NCBI GenBank assembly: GCA_016791115.1
Contig: JAEUNL010000056.1
Span: 1-40,583 of the forward strand
DNA length: 40,583 nt
Origin: Rhodocyclaceae bacterium
GTDB taxonomy: Bacteria; Pseudomonadota; Gammaproteobacteria; Burkholderiales; Rhodocyclaceae
Direction of reading: 5' to 3'
The notes under the pieces were generated by a model that was not told the origin of the DNA, did no database searches, and was given only the letters and a program-made list of their open reading frames with translations. Position numbers and translations under genes: made by a program. Below, piece after piece: positions 8,194-15,878 of this stretch (position 1 is the first letter of the stretch; each line of letters starts with the position of its first letter).

Positions 8194-10383
8194 ATGCAGT
8201 CAGCAAATCGCGGCGGTCGTGCCGCAAGAATCTGTGGCGCAATGGCCGCCGCCATTGCACTGCCGGTGCTGGCCGAAACGGGAGGCAACAGCGTTGCGAC
8301 GCCGACCCAGCTCGATGCGCTGATCATCCGGTCCGCCGAGGTCGTACCCAACGCCCGATTGCCGCTCGACACGCAATCATCGACCGGCAGCCGTCTCGGA
8401 CTGACGCCGCGCGAGACCGCTGCGACGATCAATATCATCGACCGCGAGACGATGGACGCACGCGGCGCGCGCGACACGATCGAGGCGGTGACGAGTGCGC
8501 CGGGTATCACCGAGCATGGTTCCCCGGGATCTGGCGGCGTGCTGTCGATGCGCGGCTTCACCAGTTCGCAGGTGACGCAGATGTTCAACGGCATCGACGT
8601 CGGCTACATCATCTCCACATTTCCGATCGACTCGTGGCTGCTCGACCGCGTCGAGGTGCTGGGCGGTGCATCCAGTTTTCTCTATGGTTCGGGGGCCGTC
8701 GGCGGTGCGGTGAACTACGTCAGCAAGCTCGCGACGCGCCAGCCGATGCAGCAGGAATCACTAATGCGCTATGGCGATTTCAAGACGCATCAGGTCGCCT
8801 ACGGCATCAATGCGCCACTGGGGGGCGCCGATGCGCGCCACTTCGTGCGTGGCGACGTGAGCTTTCAGGGGACCGACGGCTATGTCGATCGCACCGACGG
8901 GCGCGCGCTGGTGGCCTCCGGTTCGTGGCTCGCGGACCTGACGCCGTCGCTGTCGCACACGCTGGCATACGAATACCAGACCAAGGACCACCAGCCCTAC
9001 TGGGGCACGCCGCTGCTGAATCCGACGGTGGAGGCGCGCTACGACCCGCGCACGCGCTTCAAGAACTACAACGCTGCCAATGGCAGTTACGAACAGACCG
9101 TGCAGTGGTATCGCTCGATCCTCGAGTATCGCCTCTCCGACGACACGACGTTGACCAACACGGCTTACCATTACGATGCCGACCGCGAGTACCTGAACGT
9201 CGAGGCATATCGATACAACGCCGCTAACACCCAGGTGATACGTGGCTCCGCGTTCCCGACGCGCCATGCGCAAACGCTGATCGGCGACAAACTCGATTTG
9301 CTGCACAAGGGCATCCTCGCCGGCATGCCGTCAATCTGGTCCCTGGGCGTCGATGTCAGCCGCAACAAGCAGACGCGCTATCCGTCTCCGTCGATCTCTC
9401 CGGTCAGCACGGTCGATCCGCTGAACTTCGAGCTCGAGAATTTCTTCGACATACCGGGCGTGCTGCCGCCCCACAATCCCGACCGCACCAACCGCGTGTT
9501 CACCAAGGCCGTCTACGCAGAGAGCCACACACGTTTTGCACCGGGCTGGAGCCTGATCACGGGCTTGCGCTGGGAACACATCCGGCTTGCGGTGCGCAAC
9601 TTCCGTGCGGTGAATGCCGCCAACCCGCGCGCCTTCGAAAACACCTATACGCCATTTACCGGCCGCGTCGGTCTCATGTACGACATCACGCCGACAGCCA
9701 ACGTGTACGTGACGTACAGCACTGCTGCCGACCCGCCGGCGGGGATTCTCACGACGACCAATTACGGGCCGATCCAGGACTGGGATCTGACCGAGGGCAG
9801 GCAACTCGAAGTCGGCAGCAAGTTCGACTTCCTCGACGGTCGCGGCAACGCCACGTTGGCGGCCTATCACATCGTTCGCAAGAACCTGGCCACGCCGAGT
9901 CCGGACGATCCCAATGTCAGCCTGCCGGTCGGCGAGCAGTCGTCGCGCGGCATCGAGGCGCAGGTCGGCATACGCCTGACGCCGCAATGGCGCATACAGG
10001 GCAATCTCGCGCTAGTCGATGCCGAATACGCGCGTTTCATCCAGAACGTGGGCGGCGCGGCAGTGTCGCGCGCCGGCAATCGTCCAACCAACATCCCGGA
10101 CCGGGTTGCCAACCTGTATCTCACATGGGATCCGGATCCGCGCTGGTCGGCCACGGTATCCGGCCGTCACGTTTCGGAGCGCTACGGCAACGTCGAGAAC
10201 ACGCAGCGATTCGCCGGCTATACGTTATGGGACGCCAATGTTTCGTTCCGCATCGATCAGCGCAACACGCTGACGCTGCGCGGCCGCAATCTCGGCGACC
10301 GGGAGTACATCGTTTCGGGCGGTGCCCAGGTGCGCATCGGCGAGCCGCGCACCATGGAGCTTGCACTGCGCAGCTTCTTCTGA
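8194..10383 (+). CDS. TonB-dependent outer-membrane receptor (siderophore type)
   Basis: 729 residues from the ATG at 8194, chosen for the CACGGAGGAG ribosome-binding site and the signal peptide (IAAAIALPVLAETG) that follows. The plug domain shows TAATINIIDRETMDARG, the MRGF motif and DRVEVLGGASSFLYGSGAVGG. A 22-strand barrel ends with the terminal Phe (ALRSFF) used for outer-membrane insertion. This subfamily imports ferric siderophores or other metal chelates using energy from TonB-ExbB-ExbD, encoded at 13.3-15.2 kb. The next gene, 8 bases downstream, encodes a PepSY membrane protein often paired with such receptors. The ligand cannot be named. Confidence 0.92.
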   Translation: MQSANRGGRAARICGAMAAAIALPVLAETGGNSVATPTQLDALIIRSAEVVPNARLPLDTQSSTGSRLGLTPRETAATINIIDRETMDARGARDTIEAVTSAPGITEHGSPGSGGVLSMRGFTSSQVTQMFNGIDVGYIISTFPIDSWLLDRVEVLGGASSFLYGSGAVGGAVNYVSKLATRQPMQQESLMRYGDFKTHQVAYGINAPLGGADARHFVRGDVSFQGTDGYVDRTDGRALVASGSWLADLTPSLSHTLAYEYQTKDHQPYWGTPLLNPTVEARYDPRTRFKNYNAANGSYEQTVQWYRSILEYRLSDDTTLTNTAYHYDADREYLNVEAYRYNAANTQVIRGSAFPTRHAQTLIGDKLDLLHKGILAGMPSIWSLGVDVSRNKQTRYPSPSISPVSTVDPLNFELENFFDIPGVLPPHNPDRTNRVFTKAVYAESHTRFAPGWSLITGLRWEHIRLAVRNFRAVNAANPRAFENTYTPFTGRVGLMYDITPTANVYVTYSTAADPPAGILTTTNYGPIQDWDLTEGRQLEVGSKFDFLDGRGNATLAAYHIVRKNLATPSPDDPNVSLPVGEQSSRGIEAQVGIRLTPQWRIQGNLALVDAEYARFIQNVGGAAVSRAGNRPTNIPDRVANLYLTWDPDPRWSATVSGRHVSERYGNVENTQRFAGYTLWDANVSFRIDQRNTLTLRGRNLGDREYIVSGGAQVRIGEPRTMELALRSFF

Positions 10384-10391
10384 GGCACGAC

Positions 10392-11996
10392 ATGCTCGGG
10401 GCACGGCGCTGGTTGTACATCGCCCACCGCTGGTCGGGCATCGTGCTGTGCGTGTTCATGGCACTTTGGTTCGTCTCCGGCGTCGTGATGATGTATGTCG
10501 GCTATCCCAAGCTCACGCCGCGCGAACGGCTGGCGCACCTGCCGGATCTGGTGCTGCCGTCCGGATGCTGCGTTGCGCCCGCGCAGGCCCTGGCCGCGGC
10601 GCAAACGGAAATGCACGCAGGGCATGGCGGGCGGGACAATCCGAACAGCATGAGAGGGGAATCGGTAGCGGCGGAGTTGCGGCTCGCAATGATCGGGCCC
10701 AAGCCCTACTGGCTGGTCAGGGAAGGCCGGCACGGGGAGGTTTCCGTGGATGCGATCTCCGGCCTGGCGGCGACCGGGTTCGACGCCGGGCATGCGCTGG
10801 AAGCAGCGCGACGCTTCGCGCCGTCGGCAACGCCGCGCATCGTCGAACTGTTGCGGCAGGACATCTTCACCGTGTCGCGCGCGCTCGATCCGTATCGCCC
10901 GCTTTACCGCGTCGCCCTCGATGACGAAGCCGGTAGCGAACTCTACGTGTCGACCCGAACCGGCGAAGTGGTGCGCGACTCGACCCGCTTCGAGCGCGGG
11001 TGGAACTATTCCGGCGCCATCCTGCACTGGCTGTATCCGCTGAAGGGCGAACTGCTCGACCGCTGGCGTGCAGACGTCATCATCTACCTGTCGCTCGCCG
11101 GCACCGTCCTGGCGCTGCTCGGCATCTGGATCGGGCTGCTGCGCTGGCGTTTCACGGGCACCTACCGTACCGGTTCGCGCAGCCCCTACCGCGGTGGCTG
11201 GATGCGATGGCACCACCTGAGTGGCCTGATCTTCGGCCTGATCACGCTGACCTGGATTTTCAGCGGGTTGATGTCGATGAACCCGTGGAAGATTTTCGAA
11301 TCGGGCGGGCTGCGTCCCGATCTGCGCGCCATTGCCGGCGTCGGCCTGGCGCGCGCATCGTTCGCGCTGTCTCCGTCGGAGGCGATGTCGCGGGCGGGGT
11401 ATCCGGTACGCGAGGTGGCGGTGAGGCTGTTCGAGGGCGAGCCCTACTACGTACTCCATGGGGCGGCGGGTCAGACCCGGTTGATCGCTGCGAGCAAGGC
11501 GGACTCGGTTCCGTTCGAGATGTTTGGCGAACAGGCGTTGCGCGCCGCCGCCGCGCGTTCAATGCCGGGCTACACCATCGGGAAAGCGACCCTGCTGCAG
11601 GCGTACGACAACTACTACTACGACCGACGCGCGCACACGATGTCCGGCCATATCGAGCGCCGGCTGCCGATGTTGCGCGTCGAGTTCGACGATCCGAATC
11701 GGACATGGTTGCATCTCGATCCCTATACCGGCGCCATCCATAGCCGATTGGACGATCTCGGCCGGGTCAAGCGCTGGCTCTTCAACGGCCTGCACAGTTT
11801 CGACCTGCGCGGGTTCATCGACGCCCGCCCGCTGTGGGACATCTCGCTGATCCTGCTCAGCGCAGGAGGATGCATTCTCTGCATCAGCGGTACCGTGATC
11901 GGATGGCGCCGCCTGCGCAGGCCGCGCAGCGCGCCTGCCACTGCGATGCCGCTGGCCAATCCGGAACCCGTCACGCAGGCGCCGTCGCCAGTCTGA
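10392..11996 (+). CDS. PepSY-associated membrane protein, putative siderophore-iron reductase
   Basis: 534 residues. The first membrane segment is near 6-36 (YIAHRWSGIVLCVFMALWFVSG); others are near 225-245, 280-300 and at the C-terminus (LILLSAGGCILCISGTVIG), with large periplasmic PepSY-type regions between. The HRWSG and WHHLSG motifs supply histidines typical of PepSY_TM proteins, some of which act as inner-membrane reductases for imported ferric complexes. A Met/His-rich stretch (MHAGHGGRDNPNSMRG, near 76-92) lies in the first periplasmic loop and could bind metal. Its coupling to the receptor supports a role in iron or copper uptake; the electron route is inferred. Confidence 0.82.
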   Translation: MLGARRWLYIAHRWSGIVLCVFMALWFVSGVVMMYVGYPKLTPRERLAHLPDLVLPSGCCVAPAQALAAAQTEMHAGHGGRDNPNSMRGESVAAELRLAMIGPKPYWLVREGRHGEVSVDAISGLAATGFDAGHALEAARRFAPSATPRIVELLRQDIFTVSRALDPYRPLYRVALDDEAGSELYVSTRTGEVVRDSTRFERGWNYSGAILHWLYPLKGELLDRWRADVIIYLSLAGTVLALLGIWIGLLRWRFTGTYRTGSRSPYRGGWMRWHHLSGLIFGLITLTWIFSGLMSMNPWKIFESGGLRPDLRAIAGVGLARASFALSPSEAMSRAGYPVREVAVRLFEGEPYYVLHGAAGQTRLIAASKADSVPFEMFGEQALRAAAARSMPGYTIGKATLLQAYDNYYYDRRAHTMSGHIERRLPMLRVEFDDPNRTWLHLDPYTGAIHSRLDDLGRVKRWLFNGLHSFDLRGFIDARPLWDISLILLSAGGCILCISGTVIGWRRLRRPRSAPATAMPLANPEPVTQAPSPV

Positions 11997-12173
11997 TCGC
12001 GCCGCCGCCGTGGCCGAATTCGGGAATCTCGCAGGATAGGGGGCGCATGGATCGGTGACCCTGGCAATGTATGCCGTGGGACGCCCAATCCATGCGGTGT
12101 CCAAGGCATGCCGGTCGGCGATCGCCGTTCCATGCGGATCGCAGCCTTGCACCATTCGCCGGCGGCGGCTATC

Positions 12174-12410
12174 TCAATCGGCTTGCACGGGTTTGGCGTT
12201 GTCCGTCCTTTTCGTGGCGCGCTCGTCGTCAGCGGATCCCGTGGCTGGCGGCCGCGTGCGGCAGAACGACCCGTGAACCACGATATCGGGTGCCGGCTCC
12301 GCAAAGGAATCCCACCACATGACGAAAAGCCATGCGAGGCATCCGGCGGCCGCAATGCCTGCGATCCAGAGGGCCGCGGACCGCGGCCCGATGCGAGCGC
12401 TTCTACTCAT
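12174..12410 (-). CDS. Small single-span membrane protein, unknown
   Basis: 78 residues from the ATG at 12410; an in-frame ATG at 12470 would add 20. One clear membrane segment (AALWIAGIAAAGCLAWLFVMWW) follows a basic N-terminus, and a polar tail with HGSFCRTRPP and KRTDNAKP follows, suggesting a cytoplasmic N-terminus and periplasmic tail. It lies 72 bases downstream of the DsrE-like gene on the same strand and converges on the PepSY gene. No family recognised; the ribosome-binding site is weak. Confidence 0.45.
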   Translation of the reverse strand: MSRSARIGPRSAALWIAGIAAAGCLAWLFVMWWDSFAEPAPDIVVHGSFCRTRPPATGSADDERATKRTDNAKPVQAD

Positions 12411-12482
12411 CGGACGGTTCGTCCCGCCGCACATAGATCCCGGCGCCGACCGTTTTCGGGGCAGGCGCACGGGGGTTATCGT

Positions 12483-12893
12483 TCACCAGCTCAGGGTGCG
12501 CGTATTGGGCGCAAACAGCGCGCCTTGTGTCAGATCGGGCGTACCGAGCTTGACGCCGCCGACGAGATCGGTTTCGGCGACCTTATAGTGCTTCATGCAG
12601 TTCTGGCACACGATCACCGTGATGCCGCCTTTCATGGCATCGGCAAGCATTTTTCCGCTCGGGCTGTCGGCTTTGGCCTTGGTTGCAACCATCACCGCTT
12701 CGTCGTTCAGGAAAATCGTCACCGGGTGATCCTTCTTCGCCACGTTTTGTGCGAACGCCAGGGCCATCTCGGTTCGATGCGCGTGTGGCGCGGCGGTGAC
12801 ATTCACGAACAACGGATCGCCCGCCGCGATGGCGGCCGTCGCCGGTGCGATGCCGAGCATGCCGGCAAGAATCAGGGAACGGACGGATTTCAT
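12483..12893 (-). CDS. Secreted DsrE/DsrF-like protein
   Basis: 136 residues with a signal peptide (MKSVRSLILAGMLGIAPATAAIAAG) and an AAGGAGATTCTC ribosome-binding site. The mature part has the DsrE fold pattern: an N-terminal FVNVTA strand, ALAFAQNVAKKDHPVTIFLNDEAV, then ITVIVCQNCMKHYKV with two cysteines separated by two residues. Cytoplasmic DsrE-type proteins relay sulfur on cysteine; exported versions are common but poorly characterised. It may act in periplasmic sulfur or metal handling. It is transcribed away from tonB and could share a transcript with the small membrane protein downstream. Confidence 0.8.
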   Translation of the reverse strand: MKSVRSLILAGMLGIAPATAAIAAGDPLFVNVTAAPHAHRTEMALAFAQNVAKKDHPVTIFLNDEAVMVATKAKADSPSGKMLADAMKGGITVIVCQNCMKHYKVAETDLVGGVKLGTPDLTQGALFAPNTRTLSW

Positions 12894-12958
12894 GAGAATC
12901 TCCTTGTTTGCTGATGGGTTCGCATCCAATCTCGCCCCGATCACCTCGCGCGACATTG

Positions 12959-12997
12959 ATCCGCCGCAATCTTCCATGCGGAACGCATGCGGCGGAT
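12959..12997. repeat. Nested inverted repeat upstream of the DsrE-like gene
   Basis: ATCCGCCGCA (12959-12968) and TGCGGCGGAT (12988-12997) are perfect 10-bp arms, and between them CATGCG-GAA-CGCATG (12975-12989) forms a second hairpin overlapping the right arm by two bases. They could be alternative structures or an operator. It lies 66 bases upstream of the DsrE start and about 350 bases upstream of tonB. Confidence 0.4.
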
Positions 12998-13168
12998 TGT
13001 CGCAGGGGCGACGTGCATCGTCGTTCGTCGATCGATGGCCGGCCGGTGCGACATATCGCCGCATACGCGACGCCGCGCGTTTCGCTATGATCTTTCGCTC
13101 GAGGGGAAAGGGTGCGCGCCGGAGTGCCGGCGCCGCGCGACCGTCCGATGGCGGCGCTCGGGCCGGAT

Positions 13169-13183
13169 CGGGAAAATTTCCCG
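13169..13183. promoter_or_regulatory. Palindrome upstream of tonB
   Basis: CGGGAAAATTTCCCG is a perfect 7+1+7 palindrome 164 bases before the tonB start in the 450-base gap between the DsrE-like gene and tonB. It does not fit the Fur consensus. Its AT-rich core within GC-rich DNA suggests an operator. The rest of this gap shows no gene I can support. Confidence 0.35.
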
Positions 13184-13346
13184 AGTGTCCGGCGGCGGTT
13201 TGCGCTATCCAATAGAATTTGCAGGTTCCGGTCGAATCCGGGGCCACCAACGCACGCAAGGAATCAAGGCAAGACAGGACGGGCAAACCGGCGCATTCAT
13301 GTGCCGGCGCATCTGCATCCCGGCGAGGTCAATCCGTATCCGCACC

Positions 13347-14027
13347 ATGTTTCGCACCCAGAACAAACTCACGCCCGATCGTATGGCGGGCCTCGTTTTC
13401 GCCGTGGCGATGCATGCTGCTGCACTCTACGGGCTGTGGAGCTACCGGCTGATTCCGACGCCGGAGGACGCGGCGACCCTGTTCGTGAACCTGATCAATC
13501 CGCCCCAGCCGGAAATCAAGCCCGAGCAGCCCAAGCCGCCGCCGCGCGAGGTCAAGCTGGAGAAACCCCGTCCCGTGGAAAAGCCGCGACCCGAGCCGCA
13601 GCAGCTCGTGGTCGAAACGCCGGTCCTTGCACCCAGCGAGCCGGTCGCGCCGCCGCCTCCGCCAAAGCTGGAACCGCTGCCGCCGATCGAGGCGCCGCCG
13701 GTACCGCCGCCTGCGCCAGCGAAGCCGGCCGGGCCGGTGACCCTGAGCAACGAGTTGTCGGTAAGCTGCCCCGAGCGCACGCCGCCCAACTATCCGGCAG
13801 CGGCAAAACGCATGGGCGAACAGGGGCGCGTGGTGCTGCGCGTTGAACTTGACGAAAACGGGCGCATCACGGCCGCGCGCATTGCCACCAGCAGCGGTTC
13901 GGCGCGACTCGACGACGCGAGCCTCGCCGCGGTCAGGCAATGGCACTGCAATCCGGCGCGGCGCGACGGCGAAGCGGTGCGGGCTGTCGCGCTGCAGCCA
14001 TTCGATTTCATTCTGGAAGGACGCTGA
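13347..14027 (+). CDS. tonB: TonB energy-transducing protein
   Basis: 226 residues from the ATG at 13347. A single N-terminal membrane helix (MAGLVFAVAMHAAALYGLW) carries the His of the SHLS-type contact with ExbB/D. A long Pro/Glu/Lys-rich periplasmic linker (about 45-140, many KP and EP pairs) spans the periplasm. The C-terminal TonB domain starts at SCPERTPPNYPAAAKRMGEQG and contains the GRVVLRVELDENG strand and AVRQWHCNPA helix. It passes proton-motive energy to receptors such as that at 8194. It forms an operon with exbB (2-base gap) and exbD. Confidence 0.95.
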   Translation: MFRTQNKLTPDRMAGLVFAVAMHAAALYGLWSYRLIPTPEDAATLFVNLINPPQPEIKPEQPKPPPREVKLEKPRPVEKPRPEPQQLVVETPVLAPSEPVAPPPPPKLEPLPPIEAPPVPPPAPAKPAGPVTLSNELSVSCPERTPPNYPAAAKRMGEQGRVVLRVELDENGRITAARIATSSGSARLDDASLAAVRQWHCNPARRDGEAVRAVALQPFDFILEGR

Positions 14028-14029
14028 TC

Positions 14030-14761
14030 ATGCAGGAAGGTCTTGGCTTTGCCCACTTTTTGTCTCACTCGGATGCGCTGGGCAAGGGGGTGCTGGCGAT
14101 CCTGCTGCTGCTGTCGGTGGCAAGCTGGTACCTGATCGTCACCAAGGCAGTGGCGAACTTCCTCGAGCAGCGCCGGGCGGACGGTTTTCTCAAGCGGTTC
14201 TGGGACGCGACTTCGCTGCAGCAGGTGAGCGCCGCGCTGCACGACCGTCCCGCCGACAACGCCTTCGCGCGCCTTGCGCTGGAAGGCCTGCATGCGGCGG
14301 ACGACTCGCAGCAGCACGGCTTGCAGAAGCTCGCCGCCGCGGGCGGCCTGGGCGAGTTCATTACCCGCGTGCTGCGCAACGGCATCGAGCAGGAGGCGGC
14401 GCGCGTCGAGAACGGCCTGACGGTGATGGCCTCGGCCGGTTCGGCCGCGCCCTACATCGGCCTGTTCGGCACGGTGTGGGGCATCTACCATGCGCTGGTG
14501 CAGATCGGGCTGTCCGGACAGGGCACGCTGGACAAGGTCGCCGGCCCGGTCGGCGAGGCGCTGATCATGACCGCCCTCGGCCTTGCCGTCGCGATTCCTG
14601 CGGTGCTGGCCTACAACGCCTTCAACCGCCGTAACCGCATGTGGCTGGCGCGGCTCGATGCCTTCGCGCACGACCTGTATGCCGTGATCACCGTTGGCGA
14701 AAAGGCCAACAGCTCGGCCGGCGAAGTGCGTTCGCTGCGCGCCGTGTCGTCGTCGAACTGA
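14030..14761 (+). CDS. exbB: ExbB/TolQ-family proton channel subunit
   Basis: 243 residues with three membrane helices: near 20-40 (GKGVLAILLLLSVASWYLIV), about 140-165 (SAAPYIGLFGTVWGIYHAL) and 180-205 (ALIMTALGLAVAIPAVLAYN). The GLFGTVWGI and GEALIMTALGLAVAIPA motifs are the MotA/TolQ/ExbB channel signatures. It starts 2 bases after the tonB stop. It forms the pentameric inner-membrane motor with ExbD. Confidence 0.95.
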   Translation: MQEGLGFAHFLSHSDALGKGVLAILLLLSVASWYLIVTKAVANFLEQRRADGFLKRFWDATSLQQVSAALHDRPADNAFARLALEGLHAADDSQQHGLQKLAAAGGLGEFITRVLRNGIEQEAARVENGLTVMASAGSAAPYIGLFGTVWGIYHALVQIGLSGQGTLDKVAGPVGEALIMTALGLAVAIPAVLAYNAFNRRNRMWLARLDAFAHDLYAVITVGEKANSSAGEVRSLRAVSSSN

Positions 14762-14771
14762 GGCGCGCGCG

Positions 14772-15194
14772 ATGGCATTCGGAGGCTTCGACAACAGCCG
14801 GCGCAGCGGGCCGATGGCCGACATCAATGTCGTGCCGCTGGTCGACGTGATGCTGGTGCTGCTGGTGATATTCATCATTACCGCGCCGCTGCTGACCAAT
14901 GCGGTGAAGATCGACCTGCCCAAGGCGTCGAGCAACGTCAATCTGACCCAGCCCGACCACGTCGAATTCGGCATCCGCGAAGACGGCGCGATGTTCTGGA
15001 ACGGCGAGCAGGTGAGCTTTGTCGACTTGCCGGCGCGCTTTGCCGCCGAGGCGAAGAAACAGCCGCAGCCGGAGGTCCATATCCGCGCCGACCGGCTGGC
15101 GCATTACGAAGGCGTGGCGAAGGTGATGTCTGCAGCGGCCAAGGCCGGCCTCACGCGAATCGGTTTCGTCACCGACCCGTCGATCGTGAACTAG
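14772..15194 (+). CDS. exbD: ExbD/TolR-family protein
   Basis: 140 residues. One membrane helix carries the essential aspartate in NVVPLVDVMLVLLVIFII, preceded by MADIN, as in ExbD/TolR. The periplasmic domain includes EVHIRADRLAHYEGVAKVM. Placement after tonB and exbB makes ExbD more likely than TolR. Its stop overlaps the stop of the convergent gene by 4 bases (CTAG). Confidence 0.94.
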   Translation: MAFGGFDNSRRSGPMADINVVPLVDVMLVLLVIFIITAPLLTNAVKIDLPKASSNVNLTQPDHVEFGIREDGAMFWNGEQVSFVDLPARFAAEAKKQPQPEVHIRADRLAHYEGVAKVMSAAAKAGLTRIGFVTDPSIVN

Positions 15195-15829
15195 CCCGAT
15201 TCGACGGTGCGCATCGTCGCACCGTCGCGGCGGAACACGGCATCCTCGGTGATCAGCCAGTCGAGCGGTGCATCGTAAGGTTGCGGGTGGATGGTCGGCA
15301 CGCGCACGCATTCATAGCCGATGCCGATCACGACCGGCACGGACCCTGCCTTGGCGATCGCTTCGATCGTGCGGTCAAAGTAGCCGGCACCATAGCCGAG
15401 ACGGTAGCCAGCTTCGTCGAAGGCCACTAGCGGCAGGATCAGGCAGTCCGGCACCACGATCTCCTCGTTCACCGGGATCGGAATGGCGTAGGTGTCCTCG
15501 CGCAGCTCGCAGCCGGGATACCAGCGTCGGAAGCTCATCGGCGTGCGAGGGGCCATCACCACCGGCAGACAGGCGCGATGTGTCGCATCGCGTGCGAGCC
15601 AGTCGGTGACGATCGCACGCACATCGACCTCGCCGCGGAACGGCCAGCAAAAGCTCAGGATGCGCGGTGCGATCGCATCGATCACGGGCGCCAGCCGCTG
15701 CACGATCCGGTTCGCCCGTGCATCGCGATCGGCGGTATCCATGGCTTCGCGCACGGCGAGACTCGACTCGCGCAGGTTCTTGCGGAAGGTCTTCAGCGAC
15801 TGGGCGTCAAGGGCGGACGTGGTGTTCAC
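15191..15829 (-). CDS. ygfA: 5-formyltetrahydrofolate cyclo-ligase
   Basis: 212 residues. The enzyme converts 5-formyl-THF to 5,10-methenyl-THF using ATP. The N-terminal basic helix (LKTFRKNLRESSLAVREAMD), ILSFCWPFRGEVDVR and the C-terminal nucleotide-binding GYRLGYGAGYFDRTI motif are all present. The gene is divergent from slt with a 49-base gap. In many proteobacteria this gene follows 6S RNA, but the window shows no room or structure for that upstream. Confidence 0.92.
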   Translation of the reverse strand: MNTTSALDAQSLKTFRKNLRESSLAVREAMDTADRDARANRIVQRLAPVIDAIAPRILSFCWPFRGEVDVRAIVTDWLARDATHRACLPVVMAPRTPMSFRRWYPGCELREDTYAIPIPVNEEIVVPDCLILPLVAFDEAGYRLGYGAGYFDRTIEAIAKAGSVPVVIGIGYECVRVPTIHPQPYDAPLDWLITEDAVFRRDGATMRTVESG

Positions 15830-15878
15830 TTGTGCTACTCTCGAATCGGGTTTTCAGAGTGAAACAGGATGGTAATGG

